A stretch of 64,000 bases of DNA from a bacterium. GTDB taxonomy: Bacteria > Desulfobacterota > Deferrisomatia > Deferrisomatales > Deferrisomataceae. Made by a program: the position numbers and the translations under genes. The notes under the pieces are model-generated. The model ran no database searches, was not told where the DNA came from, and worked only from the letters and a program-made list of their open reading frames with translations. The stretch covers positions 37,142-101,141 of the forward strand of contig JALUTY010000087.1 in NCBI GenBank assembly GCA_027021615.1. Reading direction: 5' to 3'. This document shows, piece after piece, positions 45,838-53,866 of this stretch. The stretch's first letter is position 1. Each line of letters begins with the position of its first letter.

Positions 45838-46775
45838 CGGCCCGCCTCCTGCCGGGCCTCGAGCCAGGCCCGCATGGCTCGGATGCTGTCGTAGGCTCGA
45901 TCGTCGCCGGTTACGAACCGGTCCACGCCCATCCCAGCCAGGATCCGGCGGCCCTCAGGATCCTCGTGGGCACCGAGCAGGGCGTCACGTACCCGGCGGA
46001 CGAGCTCTGGATCGGCCCCCCGTCGAACCACCACCGGCGGAATGCCATAAGAGGGCGACCGCCAGATCACCCGGCACCGGGCCGCCGTCTCGGGCTCCCG
46101 CCGGGCGAGGTAGTGCCAGATCAGGCTATCCACGGCCGCTCCGTCCACCAGCCCTCGGGCCACAGCACGGATCGAGGCGTCGTGGGCGTGGGTGTACACC
46201 ACCTCGCCGAAGAACGACTCCGGCGTCTCCCCGCGCTGGGCCAGCTCGTACGTGGGGACCAGACACCCGGTGTTCGAGAGCGGATCCGTGAAGGCGAACC
46301 GTTTGCCCCGCAGATCCTCCAGGGTCTTCGCGGCGCTGTCCTTGGGAACCACAACATAGGAGTGGTAGACCGTCTTTCCGTCCACCATGGGAACCACGAG
46401 GATCTCCACCCCGAACTCGTCGTGGGCCTCCACGTAAGGACGACCACACACGAAGGCTATGTCGACCTGACCGGTTCTCAGGAGCTCATTGGTCTCGGCG
46501 TAGGTGCCCCGGTCCACGAGCTCCACGTGTCGCCCTACCCGGTCGGCCAAGTAGTCGGCGAGGCGCCGATAATAGGCGTACCCCTCCCTCGGGGTAATCA
46601 CGGAACCCAAGGCGATCCGGACCGCAGACCCCGGAGTGGGAGGAGGGGACGGACCGGGCCTTACCGCCGGCTGGACCGAAAGGTCCACGAACGGCTCATC
46701 GCCCCCGGAGCAGGCGACGAGGGCCACCGACAGAAAAAGAAAACCGTAGGCGGCCCGCAACGCGCTAGGGAACAT
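45834..46775 (-). CDS. PhnD-like phosphonate/phosphite-type substrate-binding lipoprotein
   Basis: 313 residues from ATG 46775 (an ATG and a GTG lie 3 and 6 bases earlier; AGAAGGGGG is best spaced for this one). A lipoprotein signal peptide ends at LSVALVACSGG. The mature protein has the PhnD-like fold: VRIALGSVITPREGYAYYRR, VDIAFVCGRPYVEAHDEFGV, DLRGKRFAFTDPLSNTG, and RGLVDGAAVDSLIW. No transporter genes are adjacent; instead it overlaps a sensor kinase, so it probably acts as the kinase's ligand receptor and not in import. Ligand unknown (phosphite, phosphonate or another oxyanion are the family's choices). Confidence 0.85.
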   Translation of the reverse strand: MFPSALRAAYGFLFLSVALVACSGGDEPFVDLSVQPAVRPGPSPPPTPGSAVRIALGSVITPREGYAYYRRLADYLADRVGRHVELVDRGTYAETNELLRTGQVDIAFVCGRPYVEAHDEFGVEILVVPMVDGKTVYHSYVVVPKDSAAKTLEDLRGKRFAFTDPLSNTGCLVPTYELAQRGETPESFFGEVVYTHAHDASIRAVARGLVDGAAVDSLIWHYLARREPETAARCRVIWRSPSYGIPPVVVRRGADPELVRRVRDALLGAHEDPEGRRILAGMGVDRFVTGDDRAYDSIRAMRAWLEARQEAGR

Positions 46776-46856
46776 CATCACCCCCTTCTGAGGGTTGCGA
46801 GCAGGTCTCGGCGGGGCCCGTCCTCTAAACGGATGACCCCAGGGGCTCTCGACCCA

Positions 46857-47798
46857 TCAGGCCCCAACCGACCGGTCGGCCGCCCGCGCCGCCTCTGCCA
46901 GGGCCTCCCGCAGCCCTGGCGTGGGCACGAACGCGCACCCCTCGGCTGGGCTCACCCGCCAGCCCCTGCGCTCCCGCACGATCTCGATCCAAAGCTGCTG
47001 GTCCAGGTTCGGCTCCACCACCACCACCCGCACCATGGCCCGCTGCCGCGCGGGGTCGTACATCACCTCCTTGAACGCCACCGTGGTCTCGCCTCGCACG
47101 GTCCGGGGCTCGAACCGTCCCGGGTCGAACCCCCTCACCGGATACCGGATCACCTCCACCTCCTCGGGCACCGGCACCCCGGGGTGCCGCACCTTGACCA
47201 GCCGGATCTCGTGGAAACGCTCCTGGCCGCCCTCGACCCACTTCTCCTCGAACCGGGTCTCGAGCCCCGGCCGGATCTCCCGGCGCTCGGCCCGCAGGGG
47301 CCCGCCCCGGGCCTGCTCGCAGATCCAGTCCGCGTAGGGCCCGTGGTCCGTAACCAGGACCGCCTCGCCCCCGTCCCGCAGCCGGGACGCGACCAGCTCC
47401 TGGAACGCCCTTCCGAACAGCCTGCGGCCCTCGTGCCGGTCTTTGGGCCAGGGGTCCATGAACAGGGCCACCACCCGGTCCACCGACCGCGTCGGGGCCA
47501 CCCGGTGGAACACGAACCGGGCGTCGGCCAACGTGCCCCGAACGTTCCGGCACCCCGCGCGGCCCGCGCGCTCCAACGCTCGGGCCAGCCGGCCCCACTG
47601 GAGCTCCAGGCCCAGGTAGTTCCGGTCCGGATGGGCGGCCGCCTCCCGGACCAGGCGCTCCCCCGTGCCCGGACCGATCTCGATCTCCACCGGGCCGACT
47701 CGACCGAACAGGTCCGACCAGGCCTGGGGACGGTCCAACCGCCACCACGGCACGAAGCCCTGGGGCACCGGAAAGAACGTGCGACGGCTGCCCCCCAC
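46857..47798 (-). CDS. trmB: tRNA (guanine-N7)-methyltransferase TrmB, with C-terminal extension
   Basis: 313 residues from a GTG start. The SAM-binding motif VEIEIGPGTGERLVREAA, LGLELQWGRLARALERA, the NVRGTLADARFVF segment and the catalytic ALFMDPWPKDRHEGRRLF mark TrmB. TDHGPYADWI closes the core at about residue 185. About 125 further residues (WVEGGQERFHEIRLVKVRHP onward) exceed the usual bacterial TrmB; I do not recognise that part. It methylates G46 of the tRNA variable loop. It starts immediately after the Bcp stop codon, without a gap. Confidence 0.84.
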   Translation of the reverse strand: MGGSRRTFFPVPQGFVPWWRLDRPQAWSDLFGRVGPVEIEIGPGTGERLVREAAAHPDRNYLGLELQWGRLARALERAGRAGCRNVRGTLADARFVFHRVAPTRSVDRVVALFMDPWPKDRHEGRRLFGRAFQELVASRLRDGGEAVLVTDHGPYADWICEQARGGPLRAERREIRPGLETRFEEKWVEGGQERFHEIRLVKVRHPGVPVPEEVEVIRYPVRGFDPGRFEPRTVRGETTVAFKEVMYDPARQRAMVRVVVVEPNLDQQLWIEIVRERRGWRVSPAEGCAFVPTPGLREALAEAARAADRSVGA

Positions 47799-48263
47799 CT
47801 ACCCCGCCCCTTTCAGGTCCTGGAGCACCCGCTCGGCGTGGCCCCTGGCCCTCACCTTGGGGTACACCCGCTCCACCCGGCCGTCGGGGCCCACCACCAG
47901 GGTGGTCCGCAGCACCCCCATCGTGGTCTTGCCGCAGGCCTTCTTCTCCCCCCACGCCCCGCAGGCCTCGTGGAACGAGTGGTCCGGATCGGAGAGCAGG
48001 GGGAAGGTGAGACCGTGCCTCTCGCGAAACCGAGCGTGGCTCTTGAGAGTGTCCCGGGAGATCCCAATCACCCGGGCCCCCAGCTTCTCGAACTCTCCGA
48101 GGCGTTCCTGGAACTCCAGGGTCTCGGCCGTTCACCCGGAGGTGTTGTCTTTGGGGTAGAAGAACAGGACCGCCTGGCTCCCCCGCAGGCTCTCCAAGTT
48201 CAGGGGCTCGCCTGTGTCGCTCTCAAGGGAGAACGGGGGCAGGGGATCGCCGGGCCGAAGCAT
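47799..48263 (-). CDS. bcp: Bcp/PrxQ-type peroxiredoxin, predicted selenoprotein
   Basis: 154 residues if the TGA at 48132-48134 is read as selenocysteine (residue 44). The context FFYPKDNTSG-U-TAETLEFQ is the peroxidatic site of Bcp, where most members have Cys. Flanking sequence is fully family-like on both sides: MLRPGDPLPPFSLESDTGE before, LGARVIGISRDTLKSHARF, DPDHSFHEACGAWG and KTTMGVLRTTLVVGPDGRV after. The usual resolving Cys five residues later is absent; two Cys further on (ACGAWGEKKACGK) might resolve the selenenic acid. It reduces peroxides with thioredoxin. Selenocysteine at this position is known in some anaerobes. A SECIS-like hairpin follows the UGA. Confidence 0.88.
48097..48127 (-). 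promoter_or_regulatory. Candidate bacterial SECIS hairpin in bcp
   Basis: On the minus strand an outer stem CCGAG/CTCGG and an inner stem CCTGG/CCAGG carry the loop AGTT. The loop starts 16 bases after the UGA and has G at its second position. Both fit bacterial SECIS rules. The outer and inner stems are separated by short asymmetric bulges. Confidence 0.6.
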
Positions 48264-48407
48264 CTCTCGACTCCTTTGGAACGGGTCGCGAAGGGGTGCG
48301 TTAGGATACCGCAAGCGTCCTCTTCGCCCAAAACGCTTGTGGCGCCGGGGGTGGCCGTGGTAGAGGATGCGACGCTCGCCTCCTCAGACTTTGGTACAGG
48401 ATCGCGA

Positions 48408-49757
48408 ATGCGCAGTTACGAAACCCGCTACCGAGACCTCACCCCCTGCTCCGCCGGACTCGACCGCCGGGCCCGGGGCCTGATGCCCGGCGGTATCAGC
48501 CACAACCTGCGAAGGTTCGATCCCTATCCCCTTTACGCGGACCGGGCCAGGGGAGCGCGGGTGTTCGATGCAGACGGCAACGCCTACCTGGACCTGTGGA
48601 TGGGCCACTACGCCCTCGTGCTCGGACACGCCTTCGCGCCCGTGCGCCGGGCCGTCGAGGAGGCGCTTGCAGGCGGATGGCACTTCGGCATGCCGGTGGA
48701 GGCCGAGGTGGAGCTGGCCGAGCGGCTGCGGGCCGCCGTGCCCGCCATGGAGAGGATGCGGTTCTGCACCAGCGGCACCGAGGCCACCATGTACGCGGTG
48801 CGCCTGGCCCGGGGGTTCACCCGGAAGCCCTGGGTGCTCAAGGCGGCCGGGGGGTGGCACGGCGCCAGCACCGACCTGTCGTTCGCCGTGAAGCCGCCGT
48901 TCCGGGGCGCCGAGGGCCCGGGCCTGCTGCCGCCCCGGGAGCAGGGGGTGGACCTGATCGCGTTCAACGACGTGGAGGCCACCGAGCGGGTCGTGGAGGC
49001 CCACCGGGGAGGGATCGCCGGCATCATCGTGGAGCCCATGCTGGGCTCGGGCGGGTTCCTGCCGGCCGACCCGGCTTACCTGCGATACCTGCGGGAGGTG
49101 TGCGACCGCGAAGGGGCGGTGCTCATCTTCGACGAGATCATCACCGGGTTCCGGTTCCGATACGGAACCCTGGCCGACGCCTACGGGGTCCGACCCGATC
49201 TGAGCACCCTGGGTAAGATCGTGGGCGGGGGGTTCCCCCTGGGCGTGTACGGAGGCCGACGCGAGGTCATGGACGCGGCCGACCCCCTCCAGGCCAAGGC
49301 CCCGGACCGGCCGGTGCTGGTGGGCGGGGGCACCTTCAGCTGCCACCCCGTGACCCTGGCCGCGGCCCTGGCCACCCTCGAGGCCCTGGAGGCGTCCCGA
49401 GCCGAGCTGTACCCGGCCCTGGAGGCCCGGGGCGAACGCCTGCGCAGAGGGGTCGAGGAGCGGCTCGCGGCGGCCGGGGTGCCGGCCGCCTGCACCGGCC
49501 GGGGGAGCCTGTTCATGACCCATCTGCTGCGGGGCGGCGACCGGAACCTGCGCACGCCGGCCGACCTGGCGGCCAAGACTTTCTCGGCCGCCAAAGACCG
49601 GGAGCTTCGGCTCGCGCTCCTCGCCCACGGGGTGTTCGCCGTGCACGGCGGGGGGGCGCTCTCGGCCGCCCACGGCGAGCCCGAACTCCAAGCCCTGCTC
49701 GAAGCCTATGCCCACGCGGCCGAGGACCTGGCCCGGGAGGGGTTCGAGCCCGCATGA
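48408..49757 (+). CDS. Glutamate-1-semialdehyde aminomutase-like class III aminotransferase
   Basis: 449 residues from ATG 48408. PLP-enzyme features: MPGGISHNLRRFDPYPLY, LDLWMGHYALVLGH, FCTSGTEATMYAVRLARGFT, VLKAAGGWHGASTDL, IFDEIITGFRFRYG, the PLP lysine in STLGKIVGGGFPLGVYGG, and GGGTFSCHPVTLAAALATL. It is close to HemL in length and motifs, but the substrate region differs enough that I leave the symbol blank; it could be an aminomutase or an amino-acid racemase/aminotransferase. It is divergent from bcp with a 144-base spacer and stands alone on its strand. Confidence 0.8.
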   Translation: MRSYETRYRDLTPCSAGLDRRARGLMPGGISHNLRRFDPYPLYADRARGARVFDADGNAYLDLWMGHYALVLGHAFAPVRRAVEEALAGGWHFGMPVEAEVELAERLRAAVPAMERMRFCTSGTEATMYAVRLARGFTRKPWVLKAAGGWHGASTDLSFAVKPPFRGAEGPGLLPPREQGVDLIAFNDVEATERVVEAHRGGIAGIIVEPMLGSGGFLPADPAYLRYLREVCDREGAVLIFDEIITGFRFRYGTLADAYGVRPDLSTLGKIVGGGFPLGVYGGRREVMDAADPLQAKAPDRPVLVGGGTFSCHPVTLAAALATLEALEASRAELYPALEARGERLRRGVEERLAAAGVPAACTGRGSLFMTHLLRGGDRNLRTPADLAAKTFSAAKDRELRLALLAHGVFAVHGGGALSAAHGEPELQALLEAYAHAAEDLAREGFEPA

Positions 49758-49778
49758 GGCGCGCCAGCGCGTGCCTTC

Positions 49779-50744
49779 TCACCCCCCAGTTCTCCGCTCC
49801 ACCCGCCGGAACCCGCCGGCCTCCAGCACCTGGATCCCGGGCTCCAGCGCCGCGTCCAGCAGAAGGTTCAGGCCCAGGTTGTCCGAGGCGATGTGGCCGG
49901 CCAGCACCACGTTGAGGTGGTGCTTCTTGGCCTCCTCCACGTGCTCCTTGGAGAGGTGCATGCCCACGACGGTGGACACCTCGGTGGCCTGGGCGAACTT
50001 CTGGTACATCTCTTTGGCGCCCTCGGTGCCGCCGGTCATGTCCACGAAAATCTTGCCGGCCCGCGCCTTCTTGTCGCCGGCCACGATCACCGGGCCGGCC
50101 TGACCCCGGCGGGCCTCCTGGTACTCGGGGATGGCGTGGAGCAGGTCGAGCACGTCGCCCAGGGTGCGGGGCTGCTCCCGGTCGAACAGCCGGGTCAGGA
50201 ACGTGGCCACGCAGTTGTCGGCCGGGGTGTGCACGCACACCAGGGGCACGTCCAGGAGCCGGGCCGCGTCCACCGCGCGCTGGTGGTTCACGGGCTGGAT
50301 CCGCTCCGACACCTCCCGCAGCCGGGGTCCCAGGATCCCCTCGGCCTGTCCCACGGGCACCCCCAGCCCGGCGTGGATGCCGGCCTGGATCCGCATGACC
50401 TCGGGAAGCTGAGCCAGCGCGTGGCCCCGGGGATGGTGGGCCGCCACGGCGTCCACCGGCCGGCCCCTCTCCCGGAGCCGGTCGGCCAGCAGGATCTCGT
50501 CGCCCTCCACGTCCACGGCCACCATCACGGCCCGTAGCTCGGTGACGGGGTCGCCGTGGAGGATCCGGGTGTCGGCATAGGGGTTTTCGAGGCGCTCCCG
50601 GTCAAAGAACTCCCGGTCCTTCTCCGGAAGCTCCTCCCACTCCTCGGCCGCGGCCCTGAGGTCGGCCTCGGCCGCGGCCCGGCCCCGGGGGTCCTGGTCC
50701 ATCCCCTTCTCCACGGCCCTGCGGTACAGGTCTGCGAGCGTCAT
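49779..50744 (-). CDS. NIF3-like (NGG1p-interacting factor) protein
   Basis: 321 residues. The NIF3/DUF34 family metal-site pattern is visible: VDAVAAHHPRGHALAQLP, VPLVCVHTPADNCVATFL and KKHHLNVVLAGHIASDNLGLNL (His ligands for a two-metal centre). An N-terminal helical part (about 1-70, rich in Glu) and a middle insertion (LGDVLDLLHAIPEYQEARR) are typical of the deltaproteobacterial branch. Proposed roles for the family include metal handling or hydrolase activity; none is certain. ATG at 50744. Convergent with the aminotransferase gene. Confidence 0.78.
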   Translation of the reverse strand: MTLADLYRRAVEKGMDQDPRGRAAAEADLRAAAEEWEELPEKDREFFDRERLENPYADTRILHGDPVTELRAVMVAVDVEGDEILLADRLRERGRPVDAVAAHHPRGHALAQLPEVMRIQAGIHAGLGVPVGQAEGILGPRLREVSERIQPVNHQRAVDAARLLDVPLVCVHTPADNCVATFLTRLFDREQPRTLGDVLDLLHAIPEYQEARRGQAGPVIVAGDKKARAGKIFVDMTGGTEGAKEMYQKFAQATEVSTVVGMHLSKEHVEEAKKHHLNVVLAGHIASDNLGLNLLLDAALEPGIQVLEAGGFRRVERRTGG

Positions 50745-51034
50745 GGGTTCGTCCCTCCGCGTAACGGGTTCGGCGAGAAGCTCGCCGCCAGTATGCCTGG
50801 TCCGGCACCTCGGACAAAAGGCCCCATCCGGGTGGGTTTCTTGACCGACCCTGGGGCGTCTCCTAGAATTTGGGCTTTCGGCCCGCTGGGCAGCCGGGCG
50901 GCTTGGCTGCCCCTGGCTCCTGGCCTTGGTGGCCCATCCCTGCGCGGGTGCGGCGTCCGGATCTGTAGCGGCGCCCCTGCCCGGGCCTTGCGGCCCGGGT
51001 CGTGACCGCAGGGCCGGTCCTACTCGCAGGGGCC
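50745..51034. other. Gene-free upstream region
   Basis: No gene is convincing here. It contains upstream sequence for the NIF3-like gene and several small GC-rich hairpins (for example GGGCAGCCGGGCGGCTTGGC near 50888 and GCCCGGGCCTTGCGGCCCGGG near 50978), but no promoter I would defend. It leads into a palindromic repeat. Confidence 0.4.
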
Positions 51035-51322
51035 TGATTCCAAATTGCGTTCAAACCAAGATCCTTACGAGGAGCCGGAGCAAGGGGCCTGGTTCCGGCC
51101 GTGCGTGAGTGCAGCATCCGACTTACGCCGCACCCGGCACTCAGCCCTATGCTCCTTGGACACTGGAAAAACGAACGTTGACAAGGCATGTTCGGGCTTG
51201 TCGCGAGGCAAACATCGGCTGAGTGCCGGGTGCAGCGACTGTAGGAGCCACGCCCGGCGCTCCACCAGGCCCCTTGCCCCGCCGGTTCAAGGGTCTGATG
51301 GCTTTGAACGCAACTTGGTATG
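51035..51322. repeat. Large palindromic repeat (type B loop, TACCAAGTTGC ends)
   Basis: Outer ends: ATTCCAAATTGCGTTCAAA and TTTGAACGCAACTTGGTAT. Middle arms: GGAGCAAGGGGCCTGGTTCC and a partner CACCAGGCCCCTTGCCCC. Inner arms: CGCACCCGGCACTCAGCC and GGCTGAGTGCCGGGTGCAG. The inner stem differs from the copy at 40381-40664 by C-to-A on one side matched by G-to-T on the other, so pairing is kept. The loop is related to that copy in inverted orientation. The element ends 63 bases before znuA. Confidence 0.7.
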
Positions 51323-51385
51323 AGGGGGCTTTCGAGGGTTTCTCTGTCGGGCGCGGGGTTTCGCGCCCCTTCCGGGAGCGGCTCC

Positions 51386-52258
51386 ATGCGCATCGTGCTC
51401 GCCCTCCTTCTCTCGATCCTTCTCGCCGCTCCGGCCGGGGCAACGGACCGGATCCGGGTGGTCACCACCCTGCCCGACCTAGCCGACTGGGTGCGGGAGA
51501 TCGGGGGCGACCGGGTGGAGGTCCGCTCCCTGCTCACGGGCCTCGAGACCCCCCACACCTACGAGCCCCGGGTGTCCGATGTGAAGGCCGTGGCCGGGAG
51601 CCGGGTGCTCGTCATGGTGGGCCTGGGGCTCGAGGCGTGGGTGGAGGGGCTGGTGCAGAACGCGCGGAACAGCGAGCTGATCAGGGTAGAGGCAGCCCGG
51701 GGGGTGCCGACCATCCAAGGGGACGACCACGACGGCGGACCGGGCAACCCCCACGTCTGGCTCGATCCGGCCCGGGCCGAGACCATGTGCCGAAACATCG
51801 CCCGGGCCCTCGAGAGGGCCGACCCGTTCGCCGGCGATTACTACGAGGTCCGCCTCCAGGCCTACCGGGCCCGGCTCCGGCAGACCGCCGACCGCATCCG
51901 GGCCCGGGTGGCGGGCCTTCCGGACCGGCGGTTCCTGGCCTACCACCCGGCCTGGCCCTACTTTGCCGAGGGGCTGGGGTTCGAGCTGGTGGGCACGGTG
52001 GTCGAGCAGCCGGGCCGTCAGCCCTCGGCCCGGGCCCTGGCAAGGCTGATCAATCGGATCCGCTCCGAAGGCATCCGGGTGCTCGTGACCGAGCCCCAGC
52101 TTCCCTCCAAGATCCCGGAGCTCCTCCACCAGGAGACCGGGATCCGGGTGGTCACGCTGAGCCCGTTGCTCGGGGCCTCGCCCGTCCAAACCTACCTGGA
52201 GCTCCTGGAGCACAACGCCCAGGCCCTGATCGAGGCGCTCTCCGAGGAGCCGCCGTGA
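51386..52258 (+). CDS. znuA: Zinc/manganese ABC transporter substrate-binding protein
   Basis: 290 residues from ATG 51386, with GGGAG eight bases upstream. A Sec signal peptide covers about 1-20 (MRIVLALLLSILLAAPAGA). The cluster 9 family pattern follows: VVTTLPDLADWVREIGGDRV, TPHTYEPRVSDVKAV (first metal His), the short His/Asp loop GDDHDGGPGNPHVWLDP, FLAYHPAWPYFAEGLGF (third His) and TEPQLPSKI. It captures Zn2+ or Mn2+ in the periplasm. The His-rich loop is short, so Mn2+ or Fe2+ are possible. Stop overlaps znuC start. Confidence 0.86.
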   Translation: MRIVLALLLSILLAAPAGATDRIRVVTTLPDLADWVREIGGDRVEVRSLLTGLETPHTYEPRVSDVKAVAGSRVLVMVGLGLEAWVEGLVQNARNSELIRVEAARGVPTIQGDDHDGGPGNPHVWLDPARAETMCRNIARALERADPFAGDYYEVRLQAYRARLRQTADRIRARVAGLPDRRFLAYHPAWPYFAEGLGFELVGTVVEQPGRQPSARALARLINRIRSEGIRVLVTEPQLPSKIPELLHQETGIRVVTLSPLLGASPVQTYLELLEHNAQALIEALSEEPP

Positions 52259-53058
52259 CCCAACTGCCCTCGGCCCCGCCCCCCGCCGTCCGGTTCGAAG
52301 GGGTGACCGTGGCCTACGACGGCTCGCCTGCCCTGGAGGAGGTCACCCTGGAGATCCCCGCCGGCGCCCTGGTGGGCGTGATCGGGCCCAACGGGTCGGG
52401 CAAGACCACGTTCCTCAAGGCGATCCTCGGCCTCGTCCCCCCGGTCCAGGGACGGATCTTCGTGGGCGAGGAGTGCTGCCATCACCTCAAGCGCATCCGC
52501 CGGGAGATCGGGTACGTGCCCCAGGCCTCCCGGGTGGACCCCCACGCCCCGTTCCGGGTCCTGGACGTGGTGCTGATGGGCCTCTACCCGGGGCTCGGGC
52601 CCCTGCGCCGGCCGGGCCGGGAGGGGCGGCGCAAGGCCCTGGCCGTTCTGGAGGCGGTGGGCATGGAGGGGTTCGCCCTTCGGCCGGCTGGCCGGCTCTC
52701 GGGCGGGCAGCTCCAGCGGGTAGCCATCGCCCGGGCCCTGGTGCGCGACCCCCGCATTCTGCTCCTGGACGAGCCGTTCACGGGCCTCGACGTCCGGAGC
52801 CAGCACGCCGTCCTGGACCTGGTGGTCCGCACCCACCGGGGCCGGGGTCTGACCACGATCCTCGTGACCCACGACGTGAACCTGGTGTACCCCCACCTGG
52901 ACCGGGTACTCGCGCTGAACCGCAGGGTGTACGCCTACGGCCCGCCGCAAGAGGCCCTGGTGCGGGAGACGCTGGAGCGCATGTACGGCGCCGAGGTGCA
53001 GGTGCACGAGGCCGAGGGCCGACCGTTCGTGTTCGCCGGGGACCACCACCATGGGTGA
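52255..53058 (+). CDS. znuC: Zinc/manganese ABC transporter ATP-binding protein
   Basis: 267 residues from a GTG overlapping the znuA stop. Walker A GPNGSGKTTFLK, Q-loop GYVPQASRVD, signature LSGGQLQRVAIARAL, Walker B ILLLDEPFTGLD and the switch His in ILVTHDVN are present. The C terminus ends in DHHHG, which may bind metal. It powers uptake through the ZnuB permease, whose gene overlaps by 8 bases. Confidence 0.9.
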   Translation: MTQLPSAPPPAVRFEGVTVAYDGSPALEEVTLEIPAGALVGVIGPNGSGKTTFLKAILGLVPPVQGRIFVGEECCHHLKRIRREIGYVPQASRVDPHAPFRVLDVVLMGLYPGLGPLRRPGREGRRKALAVLEAVGMEGFALRPAGRLSGGQLQRVAIARALVRDPRILLLDEPFTGLDVRSQHAVLDLVVRTHRGRGLTTILVTHDVNLVYPHLDRVLALNRRVYAYGPPQEALVRETLERMYGAEVQVHEAEGRPFVFAGDHHHG

Positions 53059-53866
53059 GATGTTCTCCTACGCCTTCGTCCAGCGGGCCCTGCTGGCGAG
53101 CCTGCTGGTGGGCACGGCCTGCTCCCTGGTGGGGGTGTTCGTGGTGCTCCGGGGCCTGGCGTTCATCGGCGCGGGCATCGCCCATGCCGCGTTCGGCGGG
53201 GTGGCCCTGGGGTTCCTGCTGGGCTGGAACCCGCTCGTGACGGCCGTGGGGTTCTGCGCGGCCACGGCCGGCGCCATCCACGCCACCAGCCAGGCGGGCC
53301 GGATCCGCATGGACGCCTCGATCGGCATCTTCTACGCCCTGACCATGGCCCTGGGCATCCTGTTCGTGGGCCTGATGAAGACCTACGACGCCCGGCTCTA
53401 CGGGTACCTGTTCGGCAACATCCTGTCGGTCACGACCACGGACCTCAGGATCATCTCTGCCCTGACCGCGGTGGTGGCCGCTGTCGTGGCCGTGTTCTTC
53501 AAGGAGTTTCAGCTCTTGTCGTTCGACCCCGAGGTGGCCGAGGCCCTGGGGCTGCCGGCCGGGCGGTACTCGTTCGTGATGCTCCTGCTGGTGAGCCTGA
53601 CCATCGTGCTCAGCCTGGACGCGGTGGGCATTCTGCTGGTGTTCGCCCTAATCGTGACCCCGGCCTCGGCCGCTTACCAGCTCACCTACGACTACCGGGC
53701 CCTGTTCGGGCTGTCGATCCTGTTCGGCAACCTGTCCTGCTTCCTGGGGCTGGTGCTCTCGTACGGGCTCGACGTGCCCAGCGGGGCCACCATCGTGCTC
53801 ACCGCCACGGGGCTCTTTTTCGTGTGCCTGGCCCTGTCGCCCAAACGCCGGGGAGGACGCCCATGA
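53051..53866 (+). CDS. znuB: Zinc/manganese ABC transporter permease
   Basis: 271 residues, eight to nine membrane helices. The ABC-3 family run LVGVFVVLRGLAFIGAGIAHAAFGGVALGF and the cytoplasmic SFDPEVAEALGLPAGRYS segment are diagnostic, with LLVFALIVTPASAAYQL in the C-terminal half. It is the membrane channel of the ZnuABC system. The last 4 bases overlap the start of the GlcD-like gene (ATGA), so that gene may be co-transcribed. Confidence 0.9.
   Translation: MGEMFSYAFVQRALLASLLVGTACSLVGVFVVLRGLAFIGAGIAHAAFGGVALGFLLGWNPLVTAVGFCAATAGAIHATSQAGRIRMDASIGIFYALTMALGILFVGLMKTYDARLYGYLFGNILSVTTTDLRIISALTAVVAAVVAVFFKEFQLLSFDPEVAEALGLPAGRYSFVMLLLVSLTIVLSLDAVGILLVFALIVTPASAAYQLTYDYRALFGLSILFGNLSCFLGLVLSYGLDVPSGATIVLTATGLFFVCLALSPKRRGGRP

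Noticed and set aside
48132..48134. Splitting bcp into two separate short genes at the TGA
   Set aside because: Neither half is a complete peroxiredoxin, both are in the same frame, and Sec at this residue is a known variant.
45966..48407. Plus-strand open frame running into the aminotransferase gene
   Set aside because: It is antisense to the binding protein, trmB and bcp genes, and the aminotransferase family sequence begins only at ATG 48408.
48408..48520. GGTTCGATCCC-like tRNA motif near 48512
   Set aside because: It lies in the well supported aminotransferase coding sequence (RRFDPYP) and has no cloverleaf.
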